Shown here: positions 1 through 8,700 of the stretch, one piece after another
Layout of the letters: each line of letters starts with the position of its first letter
How positions within the stretch are numbered: position 1 is the first letter of the stretch
Assembly: GCF_011043775.1 (NCBI RefSeq)
Contig: NZ_JAAKXY010000005.1
Coordinates: forward strand, 62,001 to 126,000
Length of the DNA: 64,000 nt
Direction of reading: 5' to 3'
Source: Natronolimnobius sp. AArcel1
GTDB taxonomy: Archaea > Halobacteriota > Halobacteria > Halobacteriales > Natrialbaceae
The notes under the pieces: generated by a model
Database searches by the model: none
What the model was told of the DNA's origin: nothing
The model's input: the letters and a program-made list of their open reading frames with translations, nothing else
Program-made: the position numbers and the translations under genes

Positions 1-350
1 TATTTCAAACCGTTGTCGACGGCAGGCACGCACGGATTTCGGCCGTCCTTGGTGGGGAGAATACCGTCAATGGGTGTGTCGACGTCCTCTCGGACCTCTA
101 TGGTGAAGGTGCGGTGAAAACGCTCTGGACCACCGATGAAGCCACTATGTCACGAACCGAGCCGGTCGCCAATCTTACCGACCGACAGCGACAGGTACTC
201 GAACTCGCCGTTGAGGCAGGCTACTTCGAGCGACCGCGTCACAACAACACGGGCGAACTCGCTGATGCCCTCGACATTTCGCGGGCGACTTTCACTCAGC
301 ACCTGCGGGCCGCCCAGCGGAAGTTGTTTGGATCGGGAATTCACAGGTGA
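1..350 (+). CDS. HTH_10 (bacterio-opsin activator type) regulator, 3' end only
   Basis: The frame is open from base 3 with no start codon needed, so the gene begins left of the window and only about 116 codons are visible. The end is an HTH_10 domain (Bat/Boa family of haloarchaea): LTDRQRQVLELAV followed by the recognition-helix segment DISRATFTQHLRAAQRK. Such proteins bind DNA and activate genes in response to N-terminal PAS/GAF sensing. The last residues (FGSGIHR) differ from the Leu-rich tail usual in the family, and an insertion-sequence-type hairpin lies 22 bases past the stop, so the 3' end may have been rewritten by an insertion. Family call is firm; target genes unknown. Confidence 0.8.
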   Translation, partial: FQTVVDGRHARISAVLGGENTVNGCVDVLSDLYGEGAVKTLWTTDEATMSRTEPVANLTDRQRQVLELAVEAGYFERPRHNNTGELADALDISRATFTQHLRAAQRKLFGSGIHR

Positions 351-371
351 CTGGCTTCGAACTGTCAGTAA

Positions 372-391
372 CCCACGACTGAAGTCGTGGG
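372..391. repeat. Perfect 9-bp inverted repeat, right-end-like remnant of an IS200/IS605 (TnpB) element
   Basis: CCCACGACT-GA-AGTCGTGGG forms a perfect 9-bp stem with a 2-base loop. Read on the minus strand it is preceded by GGAGGAAG, the arrangement found at right ends of haloarchaeal tnpB-only (IS1341-type) elements and matching four other sites in this window. No tnpB is adjacent. Inferred remnant. Confidence 0.5.
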
Positions 392-494
392 CTTCCTCCT
401 TGCATTTCTGTGAGTCGATTTCCTGGCAGGTCTTTCTTGACGTAGTAGTCTGCGGCGCTGTCACAAGTAGGGTTAGAAATTATACTTCTGTGAA

Positions 495-1040
495 TTGACG
501 GAAAGACAGTTATCTGCCCAGTCACGGAGCGTTAGACGGAACCGGCCACTAGAACCGTCTCAGGCAGAGACGCTCGCAGCGTACGATGGAATGCGTGGTA
601 GTGTAGAACTCACCCGTGGAGTGTTGCTTGCCGCTGGATTGATGTATGTCACTGACCCGGATGAAGTGCCCGCTACGGAGGTGATAGAGATAATTGATCA
701 GCTTTGAGAACTTGACGGAGCACTCGTCAAACAATCTGACGAAATTGAGCAAATATTCGCAGAAGTAGACGTTTCGGCTTCTCTGGTCGTCTCGCTGTCT
801 ACGGACGATGGTCCCAAGTTGGTGGCCATACGGCGAACGATCTCTGATATTACCCACGAGCTTGAAACAAAGCGGATAGATGGACAGCGATACGAGTTCG
901 AAGTTTTCGTAGAATCCCCGGAGAGCGCCTGCAGACGAGGGGAAGACCTCCAACCAATTTTACAGGAAGGTGTTGTTCTCTCGGAGAACGAGGCACTGTG
1001 GGAAGTGAAGTACGATCTGTTCGGAGGTGGTGACGAATGA
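495..1040 (+). pseudogene. MNT-nucleotidyltransferase-like antitoxin remnant, interrupted by TGA
   Basis: Two open segments in the same frame (495-704 and 708-1040) are separated only by TGA at 705-707. The second segment (ISDITHELETKRIDGQRY, FEVFVESPESACRRG) looks like the C-terminal half of the small minimal nucleotidyltransferases that pair with HEPN toxins. The catalytic GS-x(n)-DxD motif of the N-terminal half is not visible in either segment, so the protein would be inactive or is misassigned. The first segment (YDGMRGSVELTRGVLLAAGL) is not recognised. It overlaps the downstream HEPN-like ORF by 4 bases (ATGA), the usual coupling of such pairs. Function is inferred from context and weak similarity. 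Confidence 0.4.
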
Positions 1041-1291
1041 CGTCGAAAAAGTTTGAGTCGGCGCTCGGTGATGCGGAAGATGCGTTCCAGAGAAAACCCA
1101 CAAATCCTGAGGTCGGACTCGAGCACGTTTCCGACTCAACTGTCCTCCAGTTACGGAAGGCCTGTCACCTTCTCGATGCTGTAGGTTTCCTGCTCAATCG
1201 TAATGGGCACTTCACAGTCATTATCGAGGCGTGTTTCGTCTCTATCGAGCGCTCGATCCACTTCTACGTTGAAGAGAAGGGATATGATTGA
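1037..1291 (+). CDS. Truncated HEPN-like protein
   Basis: The ATG overlaps the stop of the upstream nucleotidyltransferase-like frame. The 84-residue product is helical, with VLQLRKACHLLDAVGFL and FVSIERSIHFYVEEKG, which resembles the N-terminal two thirds of haloarchaeal HEPN proteins of MNT-HEPN toxin pairs. Family members are usually 130 residues or more and carry a later R-x(4-6)-H RNase motif, which is missing here because the frame stops at GYD. It may be a dead toxin remnant. An alternative is a short unrelated helical protein. The family call rests on the pattern and on its coupled neighbour only. Confidence 0.4.
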   Translation: MTSKKFESALGDAEDAFQRKPTNPEVGLEHVSDSTVLQLRKACHLLDAVGFLLNRNGHFTVIIEACFVSIERSIHFYVEEKGYD

Positions 1292-1371
1292 AGTCGAAGA
1301 GGCAGCACCACTGAGTCGGTCCTGATGATCTACAGACTAGTATCAAACGCCGCTGAGACCAAATTGTGGAC

Positions 1372-2985
1372 TTACAACAACTGTTCTAGGATTTTTCGCT
1401 GTCCAGCCCGGAGATGTTGGGTGAACGTGGCTCGAGCAATACCAAGATGATCCGAGAGCTCTGTTGCACTCGAGCCACGTGGAATCTCGAAGTACTCATC
1501 GTAGAACGCGTGCCGAAGGACCTCCTGCTGGCGGTCGGTAAGTGGTTCGAGAATCTCAGTGGTCGACCCAAAGGACTGGGCCTCTGATTCGGTCCCAAAC
1601 CAGACAATTGAGGCAGTTACGTTGTCGTAGGTTTCCTCGAGAGAGTCGACAATGCTCGCGACAGAACTCGGCTCTGGAACGCTTCCAGAAAGGATGGTTT
1701 GCTCAGCAGAAACACTGGTACTGCGATACCTCACACCAGCTTCAGTGAGCGACGTTTCGGGTGTGGGTGGTGATGCAAGTAGATCACAACGGATCGTGTC
1801 TGACTCACGTGTCCACTCGAGAAGCTCGAGTCCTTCGCAGCTGTCTACAGCAGACTCGAGTTCGCCGGGGCGAACCCCCTTGACACGAGCCAGGTATAAC
1901 GTCTGGCCATCGGTGCGCTCCAGGACCGATAACACAGCAATGTCGGTAGAAACTGCCACAGCGCGAGCTAACTGGACGAGAAGAATCTCTTCATCGGTAA
2001 TCGTGACGTCAATTGAGACTGGGCGAGAAGTGAGAAGCGACTGTTTCCACTCATTTCGTTGCCGGGCGTATCCGATCAATTCTGCAAACTCCTGGAGGAG
2101 GGTTCGTTCCTGACTGGTGATCTTCGGTTCAGACGTGTAGACCCCAAGCACACCGAATTGAACGCCATCGTAAGAGATGGGAACGCCGACAGCACTGTTG
2201 AATCCATGCTTCAGAGCAATCTGTTGGTAGTCGCTGGTGGTCTCTGTCGCGTTCGAGACGACGAATGATCTGGCAACCAACTCGCCCGACTTGATTGCAG
2301 CAATTGCTGGATCCTGATCCTGCGAATCGGGACCGTTTCCCGCAATGACGCTCGTGAGGTATTCATCACACCCAACAGCTGCCTGTGGAACCACGGGACC
2401 AGACGCCGTCGCCGTGCCGATCCACGCCCCAGCATACTCGTGCTCTTCGGTTAATAACCGACAGAACTGCTCGAGAACCTCGGACGCGTTTGCCGTTGCA
2501 GTGAGCACCTCCACTGCAGCCGCTTTTCCGCTCCGTTCACGCCGGAGTTGTCGGTTGGCTCGATACGAACTGATAATTGTCCGGAGACGATTGGCCAGCA
2601 CCATGGCCTGGTCGTCGTCGTGGTCTTTGGGGAGGTAATCGGAGACCCCCCTTCTGATGGCTTCACTGGCAATGACCTCATCGCCCCGGCCCGTGATGAG
2701 CAAGAACGGCAGATCTGAATCGACCCGGCGAACGTCCTCGAGGAGGCTGAGTCCGGTATCATCACCGAGCTGGTAATCACACAGGACACACTCCGGCGTA
2801 CGGTTCTCGAAACGGCGCTTTCCTTCGGTGTAGCTATTGGCGACCGTAATGTCGAACGCGGGTTCGGTAGTTTCGAGAAGTCGGGCCGTGACGCGAGCCC
2901 ACTGTTCGTCATCGTCAACCAGCAAGATGTCTACAGGCTGTTCGAGGGCTTTTGTGGGTTCGCGCGCGGTGTTATCTCCGCTCAT
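1372..2985 (-). CDS. Response regulator with REC, GAF and HTH_10 domains
   Basis: A 537-residue regulator. Residues about 17-135 are a receiver domain: acidic pocket LLVDDDEQ, phospho-acceptor Asp near residue 70 in VLCDYQ, and the Thr/Lys switch positions in LLITGRG and DYLPKD. A GAF-type sensor follows at about 150-300 (HGFNSAVGVPI). A Bat-type linker leads to the C-terminal HTH_10 (LTDRQQEVLRHAF, GIARATFTQHLRAGQRK). A TTG start 39 bases upstream is possible, but ATG at 2985 directly precedes a typical N-terminus. Phosphorylation by a histidine kinase, plausibly the same-strand kinase just upstream at 3215-5458, would control DNA binding. About 230 bases separate the two, so co-transcription is possible but not shown. 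Confidence 0.85.
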   Translation of the reverse strand: MSGDNTAREPTKALEQPVDILLVDDDEQWARVTARLLETTEPAFDITVANSYTEGKRRFENRTPECVLCDYQLGDDTGLSLLEDVRRVDSDLPFLLITGRGDEVIASEAIRRGVSDYLPKDHDDDQAMVLANRLRTIISSYRANRQLRRERSGKAAAVEVLTATANASEVLEQFCRLLTEEHEYAGAWIGTATASGPVVPQAAVGCDEYLTSVIAGNGPDSQDQDPAIAAIKSGELVARSFVVSNATETTSDYQQIALKHGFNSAVGVPISYDGVQFGVLGVYTSEPKITSQERTLLQEFAELIGYARQRNEWKQSLLTSRPVSIDVTITDEEILLVQLARAVAVSTDIAVLSVLERTDGQTLYLARVKGVRPGELESAVDSCEGLELLEWTRESDTIRCDLLASPPTPETSLTEAGVRYRSTSVSAEQTILSGSVPEPSSVASIVDSLEETYDNVTASIVWFGTESEAQSFGSTTEILEPLTDRQQEVLRHAFYDEYFEIPRGSSATELSDHLGIARATFTQHLRAGQRKILEQLL

Positions 2986-3214
2986 CGGGCAGGACACCGC
3001 TAGAAGCGATTTCGACCGTCGCAATGGGACGGTGGGTGGTCAAGAGTGTGCGTTCGTCTGAATCCCGATCAATGAGTGTCACGGTTACACCTGTCCTCTC
3101 ATTTCCTGACGTATGTCGAACTTGGCTAAATGATGGTCGTTTATGTTTGAAAGAATTAGACCGTGAACGTACATACCACTCGCGACGATTGTCGAACATA
3201 TATAACCCGCACCA

Positions 3215-5458
3215 TCATGTGTCGGTATAGGCCGTGCTGATCTCGAATCGAGCGCCTCCGGTTTCACTGTCAGTCGCCGAAATTCTCCATCCGTGGGCTT
3301 CGACGATCGTTCGAACGATCGCCAGGCCGAATCCCGACCCATCGCCCGTCCCCATCCCGTAATCGAAGATCTCGTCGAGCGCGGTGGTACCGATTCCGGG
3401 GCCGTCGTCGGCGACGAAGAATCCATGGGGAGTAGAGCCAACACGAACGGTCGTCGCAGCCGAACTGTACTCCCCGGCGAGGTCGTTGCCGCTCGGTGTC
3501 GACGATAGTCCACCGTCGCTTTCGTCTCCACCAACGCCGCTTCCCTGGACCTCAGCTACGGCTTCGACGCCGTGACCGACGACGTTCTGAAACAGGTTCT
3601 CGAACACCTGCTGGAGTCGACTTGGATCGGCTTCGACGGCACACGTACTCTCGACGACGAGTTCGAGTGAGTGCGTGTCGACGACGTCCCAGGCTGCGTC
3701 GGCGACGGCCGCAAGCTCACACTCGCTCGTGTGTTCGACGTTCGTACTCTCGCGGGCAAATCGGGGCAGGTACTCGGTGAACTCCCGCAGTCGGTGATGG
3801 ATCTGTTCCAGATCGTCGATCGTCTGTAGCACGTCCGGCTCGGCGTCGTCCAGTTCCATGCTCAACAGCGTCGTCGTCTTTTCGGCAGTCGACAGTGGCG
3901 TCTGGAGGTCGTGGGAGATGATGCCTGCTAAACGCTCGAGGGTTCGGTTGTGCGCCTCGAGTCGCCGTTCGTACGTTTTCGATTCCGTCACGTCGATGCT
4001 CGCGAGCAACACTCGAGAGTAGTCCTCAGCCGTGGTCTGGAGGACGGTGAGTTCGAACAGTTCGTGGCGAATCTCACCGTCCAGGGTTCGATACGTCGTC
4101 TCGTCCCGGAGTCTGCAGGCTCCATCCAGCAACTGCTGGACGAGCTGGCGGTTCGTCTCGAGTGACTCGGCCGTCTGGAGATCGGGGAGTTGCTCGACAA
4201 GGTCTTTTTTCGAGGACGCACCGTAGGCGTCGAGGGCGTTCTGGTTGACCTCGAGGACGTCGACGAGTTCCAACACCCGTTCGTATTCCTCCGGATGGTC
4301 CTCGAGATACGTGGTGAGGTCCGTCGTCTCTGCTGCGATCGATTCCGCCCGATTCATCGCCGCCGAGAGGTCGAGCTCCCAGAGAACGATCGGACTACTC
4401 TCGAAGAGCGACCGATACCGTTCGCGACTCGCTTGCAGCGCGTTCTCGCGGGTGACCCGTGCTGTAATCTCGCGGAGGACTATCTGGTGGGCCTCGAGTG
4501 TCCCATCCGGTGCGTACACTGGCGAACTCGTCACGTCGAAGTGTCGCTCGCCGTCGCTCTCGGTGTCGAAGGCGACGGTGTCGACGGCAGTCAGCCGTGT
4601 TGCCTGCCGAGGAGCGTGGTGAAAAAACTCAGCGATCGGCATCCGTTCCCAGTCCGGCCCAACGGCTGCCAGCTGACGGGCAGCGGGGTTGCTGTCGATC
4701 ACCGTTCCCCGTGGATCGATCGTGACGAAGGGGTCGGTCATTCGCTCGACGGCGCGGTACCGGGCGGCAGGGATCACGTTCAGAAAGCTGGCGTAGAACA
4801 GCACCCAGATCAGCGCGAACGCCTGTGCGAGCCCACCGATCGGTGCCAGATTGAGCGTCGTCAGATCGAGATCCGAGAGCAGGTACAAAAACGAGGGTGG
4901 AAAGGCAGTGGCGAACAGTGCAACGCTCTGGAGACGGCGTCGGCCACTCGAGCGAACGGCTTCCCGGAGTGCCAGCATCAGCGCGATGAGTATCAAACTG
5001 TAGCCGATCGTTGCGTGTCCCCAGATCAGTATCCGGGCCGCTTCGTGCGGTCCCGTCATCGCGGCGGGATTCAGCGTCTCGTAGGGGTCCCACGCGAGGT
5101 GGTGAACCGAGTTGCTCCAGAGGGCGAGCTGAACCGTCACCGGATACATTGCGGCAACGAGGAGCGTTTTGCGCGTGGTTTTCAACACGTTCGCGTAGTC
5201 TGCAACCACGAGCGCGTATCCCACGATCGAGAGCTTCGCCCCGAGGAGCGCCAGATTCGCCGCGTAGGTCCACTGCTGTGGCGTCGTGACGCTCTCGGTC
5301 AGCCCGAGTCCGACGGTGTAGGCGATGCCACCGACGATCACGATCAGGAGCCCGGGTGCACTCGAGTGGTGTCGATTGCGATAGACCGGAACGAGCAAGA
5401 TGGCCAACAGGACGACGACGAGGCCACCGACGAGCAGGTAGAGTTCTTGAATCGACAT
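3215..5458 (-). CDS. Membrane PAS sensor histidine kinase with 7TM N-terminus
   Basis: A 747-residue kinase. Residues about 5-225 give seven hydrophobic segments of the HisKA_7TM type (LYLLVGGLVVVLLAILLVPV first). Two PAS regions follow (about 233-340 and 343-480). HisKA carries the phospho-acceptor His near residue 516 in IISHDLQTPLS. HATPase_c has an N-box (FENLFQNVVGHG), G1 (DDGPGI near 687) and G2 (GFGLAIVR near 712). It is membrane-bound, probably sensing a membrane or redox cue, and phosphorylates a response regulator; the REC-GAF-HTH_10 protein downstream on the same strand is the obvious candidate partner. The ATG at 5458 starts just before the first membrane segment. The signal is unknown. 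Confidence 0.88.
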   Translation of the reverse strand: MSIQELYLLVGGLVVVLLAILLVPVYRNRHHSSAPGLLIVIVGGIAYTVGLGLTESVTTPQQWTYAANLALLGAKLSIVGYALVVADYANVLKTTRKTLLVAAMYPVTVQLALWSNSVHHLAWDPYETLNPAAMTGPHEAARILIWGHATIGYSLILIALMLALREAVRSSGRRRLQSVALFATAFPPSFLYLLSDLDLTTLNLAPIGGLAQAFALIWVLFYASFLNVIPAARYRAVERMTDPFVTIDPRGTVIDSNPAARQLAAVGPDWERMPIAEFFHHAPRQATRLTAVDTVAFDTESDGERHFDVTSSPVYAPDGTLEAHQIVLREITARVTRENALQASRERYRSLFESSPIVLWELDLSAAMNRAESIAAETTDLTTYLEDHPEEYERVLELVDVLEVNQNALDAYGASSKKDLVEQLPDLQTAESLETNRQLVQQLLDGACRLRDETTYRTLDGEIRHELFELTVLQTTAEDYSRVLLASIDVTESKTYERRLEAHNRTLERLAGIISHDLQTPLSTAEKTTTLLSMELDDAEPDVLQTIDDLEQIHHRLREFTEYLPRFARESTNVEHTSECELAAVADAAWDVVDTHSLELVVESTCAVEADPSRLQQVFENLFQNVVGHGVEAVAEVQGSGVGGDESDGGLSSTPSGNDLAGEYSSAATTVRVGSTPHGFFVADDGPGIGTTALDEIFDYGMGTGDGSGFGLAIVRTIVEAHGWRISATDSETGGARFEISTAYTDT

Positions 5459-5780
5459 CCGGTCTGACGTGTCCCTGAGTTTATCCGTCTCGTATTTGAG
5501 TGTTGTCGTGCCCCAGACCGGCCGCTCGCCTGCTCACCCACGCGTACTCGTCGCCGTGGCGTACTGGTCGCTCGCGGCGCTCTCTAGCATATGATGGTAT
5601 CGAAGTTATAGCGATCAAGATAGTACGGACGGACTAGATGACGCGTACAGGCTTCGAGTCACGCTGTGCTCTGGAACGGCTGCAGTGGGGGACGTGGCTC
5701 GCTCGAGCGGCGGATGCATGTTGGCAGTCCGTCTGTGGTGAGATGGAACGGGCGAACTCGTCGAGAGAGGGACGAACCGG
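5459..5780. other. Intergenic region between divergent kinase and surface-protein genes
   Basis: No convincing gene was found in these 322 bases. An AT-rich patch near 5590-5625 (GTTATAGCG) could hold a promoter for the surface protein, but the start codon is about 175 bases further on, so a long leader or another promoter would be needed. Confidence 0.4.
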
Positions 5781-8700
5781 GTGGTCAGCGTGAGGCGTAT
5801 GGTCGGTCTCGTGGTGGTTCTCCTCGCGGCTCTGGCGCTTGGGATGGCCGGGACGGCAGCGGCCGATCCGACCGCTCCCGACTGTGAGGACGTCGAGTAC
5901 GAGGAGAACGGCGACTGGTACGAGGTCGAGAACCTGAGCCAGTTACAGTGTATCGACGAGCACGGACTCGAGAAGGACTACGTGCTCGTCGACGACATCG
6001 AGGCGAACGAAACCGAAGAGTGGAACGACGACGATGGCTTCGAGCCGATTGGAGACGGTGACAGCAGCTGGGACGTAGAAGGCGACGCATTCAACGGCAC
6101 GTTCGATGGTAACGACCGGACGATTGCCAATCTGACCATCAACCGCAGTGGAGATGACTTCGTGGGGCTGTTCGAAGTCATCGGTTCCGAAGGAACGGTT
6201 TCGGACCTCACACTCGAGTCTGCAACAGTTGAGGGAAACATCAATGTAGGCACTCTCAGTGGAGAGAATTATGGAACGGTTTCGAACCTGACACTCGAGT
6301 CTGCGACGGTTAGGGGGAACGATGATCGTATAGAGACAGGGACCCATGGTGTTGGTGGCCTCATCGGTGAGAATGAAGGAAAGATTTCGAACGTCTTCAT
6401 GAGCGTCGACGTAACGGCTTCAGGGGATACCGGTGGCGTTGTCGGATCGAATTTCGGGGGAACCATTACTGGGACAACCGTCGAGGGAACAGTCTTTTCT
6501 GAGCAGGATGCGCCCTTTTCTCGTGTTGGCGGGATCGTTGGCTATCACCAACCTAGCTCCAGTATCGATTCGAGTTCGTTTACGAACGGAACGGTTGATG
6601 GGGACGACGAGAAAATCGGCGGCATCGCTGGCGAAGCCGATGGTAGTCCGATCACGAACTCGAGTGCGAACGGAACGATTGGAAACGAGGATGCAGATTC
6701 GGTCGGCGGGCTCGTCGGATTCGCAGGGAATGCCGACCTCTCCGATTCGTACGCCACGGCGACCGTTCGCGGGAACGACTCGGTTGGTGGTGTCATCGGT
6801 GACGCTACGGGTAGTGCCCTCGAGCGAACGTACGCAGTCGGGGAAGTCGATGGGGACGGAGACGCTGTTGGCGGCCTCGTCGGGGATGGGTTATCGCATT
6901 TTGATATCGAGGACTCCTACTGGGACACCGAAACGACAGGGGTGAGTAAATCCTTCGACAGCGACGAGGAAGAACCTATCACCGACGACGAGTACGGACT
7001 GACCACCGACGAGATGACCGGCGCGAACGCCCCGCAGAACATGGACGGCTTCGGATTCCCGGACGGCGACGATCGCTGGCACGCCGTCGAAGACGACTAT
7101 CCCGTCCTCTCGTACGAGGACACCGACCCCGTCTACGGTGTGGAGATCACCGGCACGAACTCTGCCATCGAGGAGGGTGAGATACTCGAGGTTGACGCCA
7201 CCGTCATCAACTGGGGCCCAGACGGCGGCGCACAATCCATCGAACTGCGGGACTTCGACGGCGACGAGGTGGACACCGAGGAGGTGACCCTCGATAGCGG
7301 CGAGGACATCGAGCTGACACTCGAGTGGGAGACCGAAGAGGACGAGGGTGATCTCGACGATGTGACGGTTGCAAGTGAGAACCACACGGACACCAAGACA
7401 GTGTCCGTCGGCGCTGGTGAGGTGATCGCACAGTGTCAAAGCATCGATACTGCGGGAGCGTACGAACTGACCGGCGACATCGAAGCGAGCGGGGAGTGCA
7501 TCGAAATCGAGGCCGATGATGTCTCTCTCGACGGCAACGATCACACGATTTCCGGCAGCGGAACGGGCATCGTTGCGAATGACAACTCCACCGTCACCAT
7601 CACCAACGTCACGCTCAGCGGATTGGACGTCGGCATTGAGATGACTGAAATTGAGGACGCGACCGTCACCAACACCACCGTCGAGGAGAGTGAGAGCAGT
7701 GCCATCGCTCTCGGGGGCGTCGAGGATGCTACCGTCAAATACAACACTATTGAGGGGAGCGACGAGTCCGGACTCGTATTCGAGGACGTTCAGGGCACCA
7801 CCATCGCCAACAACACGGTAACGTCGGGTGCCACCAGCGGCATCCATCTCGCTGACGCTACAGACACAGCCGTCGAGAACAACACGCTCAGGGAAAACGA
7901 CGAAAACGGAATGCACGTTGTGAACTCCGAGAAACTCGTCGTCTCGAGGAACGAAGTCGTCGACAACGGGGATGAAGACGAAGATGCAGGTATCTACTTT
8001 TCGGGAACCACAGACAGCCATCTCGAGGCAAACAACCTCACGGCCAACGCCCAAGCCGCACTGTTCCTCGAAGAGTCAAGCGAGGATAATGATATTCTAG
8101 GTAACGTTATTAACGTATCAAGTATCGATGGGAGCGAGCATTGGAGAGGAATTAAAATTGATGAGTCTTCAGGGAACATAATTTCCGATTCGGTGATCAC
8201 GGGTAGTGAGCAAGTTTCTATATCGGAATACGGCGAGGATCTCATCTACGTTGACAGCGCAGAGACAGTCGTCACACATAACGAAATCTACGGGCACGCA
8301 GGCGTTGGCATCGATATTCGTGGTGAGTCGAATACTGTTGACAATAATTTCATCTCTGGTTCCTTTGTTTCCGTGGCTGGTTTGTATGATACCAACGGCC
8401 ACGCAATACGAGTTTCCGGCACTGATGATGACTGGTCGGTGACGAACAATTCACTCACCGGCGCGGAAGTATGGGGAGACAACAGCGCAGGAATCGCCAC
8501 GGTCGGCCAGGAAACCGTCGAAATGCAAAACAACACCGGGACAAAATCTGGCAATGACCTGCAAATTACCCATGTTGAGCAGTCCGTCGAGAACCAACAG
8601 CTCACGACACCGGCAGGCGAAACAACGGTGACGTTCACTGGAGTGGAACTGCTTCTCGATGGGAAGGATGAACCACCGAGCATCGAGAGCCCCGACGATG

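Noticed and set aside
4190-5467. 425-residue plus-strand ORF opposite the membrane histidine kinase
   Set aside because: It is the antisense shadow of a gene with clear kinase motifs; Arg/His-rich composition is wrong for a halophile protein.
6300-6900. Repeated DNA pattern suggesting a CRISPR array
   Set aside because: The repeats are degenerate, in frame and encode GLUG units; there are no constant direct repeats with unique spacers.
6891-8054. 387-residue minus-strand ORF inside the giant surface protein
   Set aside because: Antisense to a strongly conserved GLUG/beta-helix region; composition (Val/Asp/Gly runs) mirrors the coding strand repeats.
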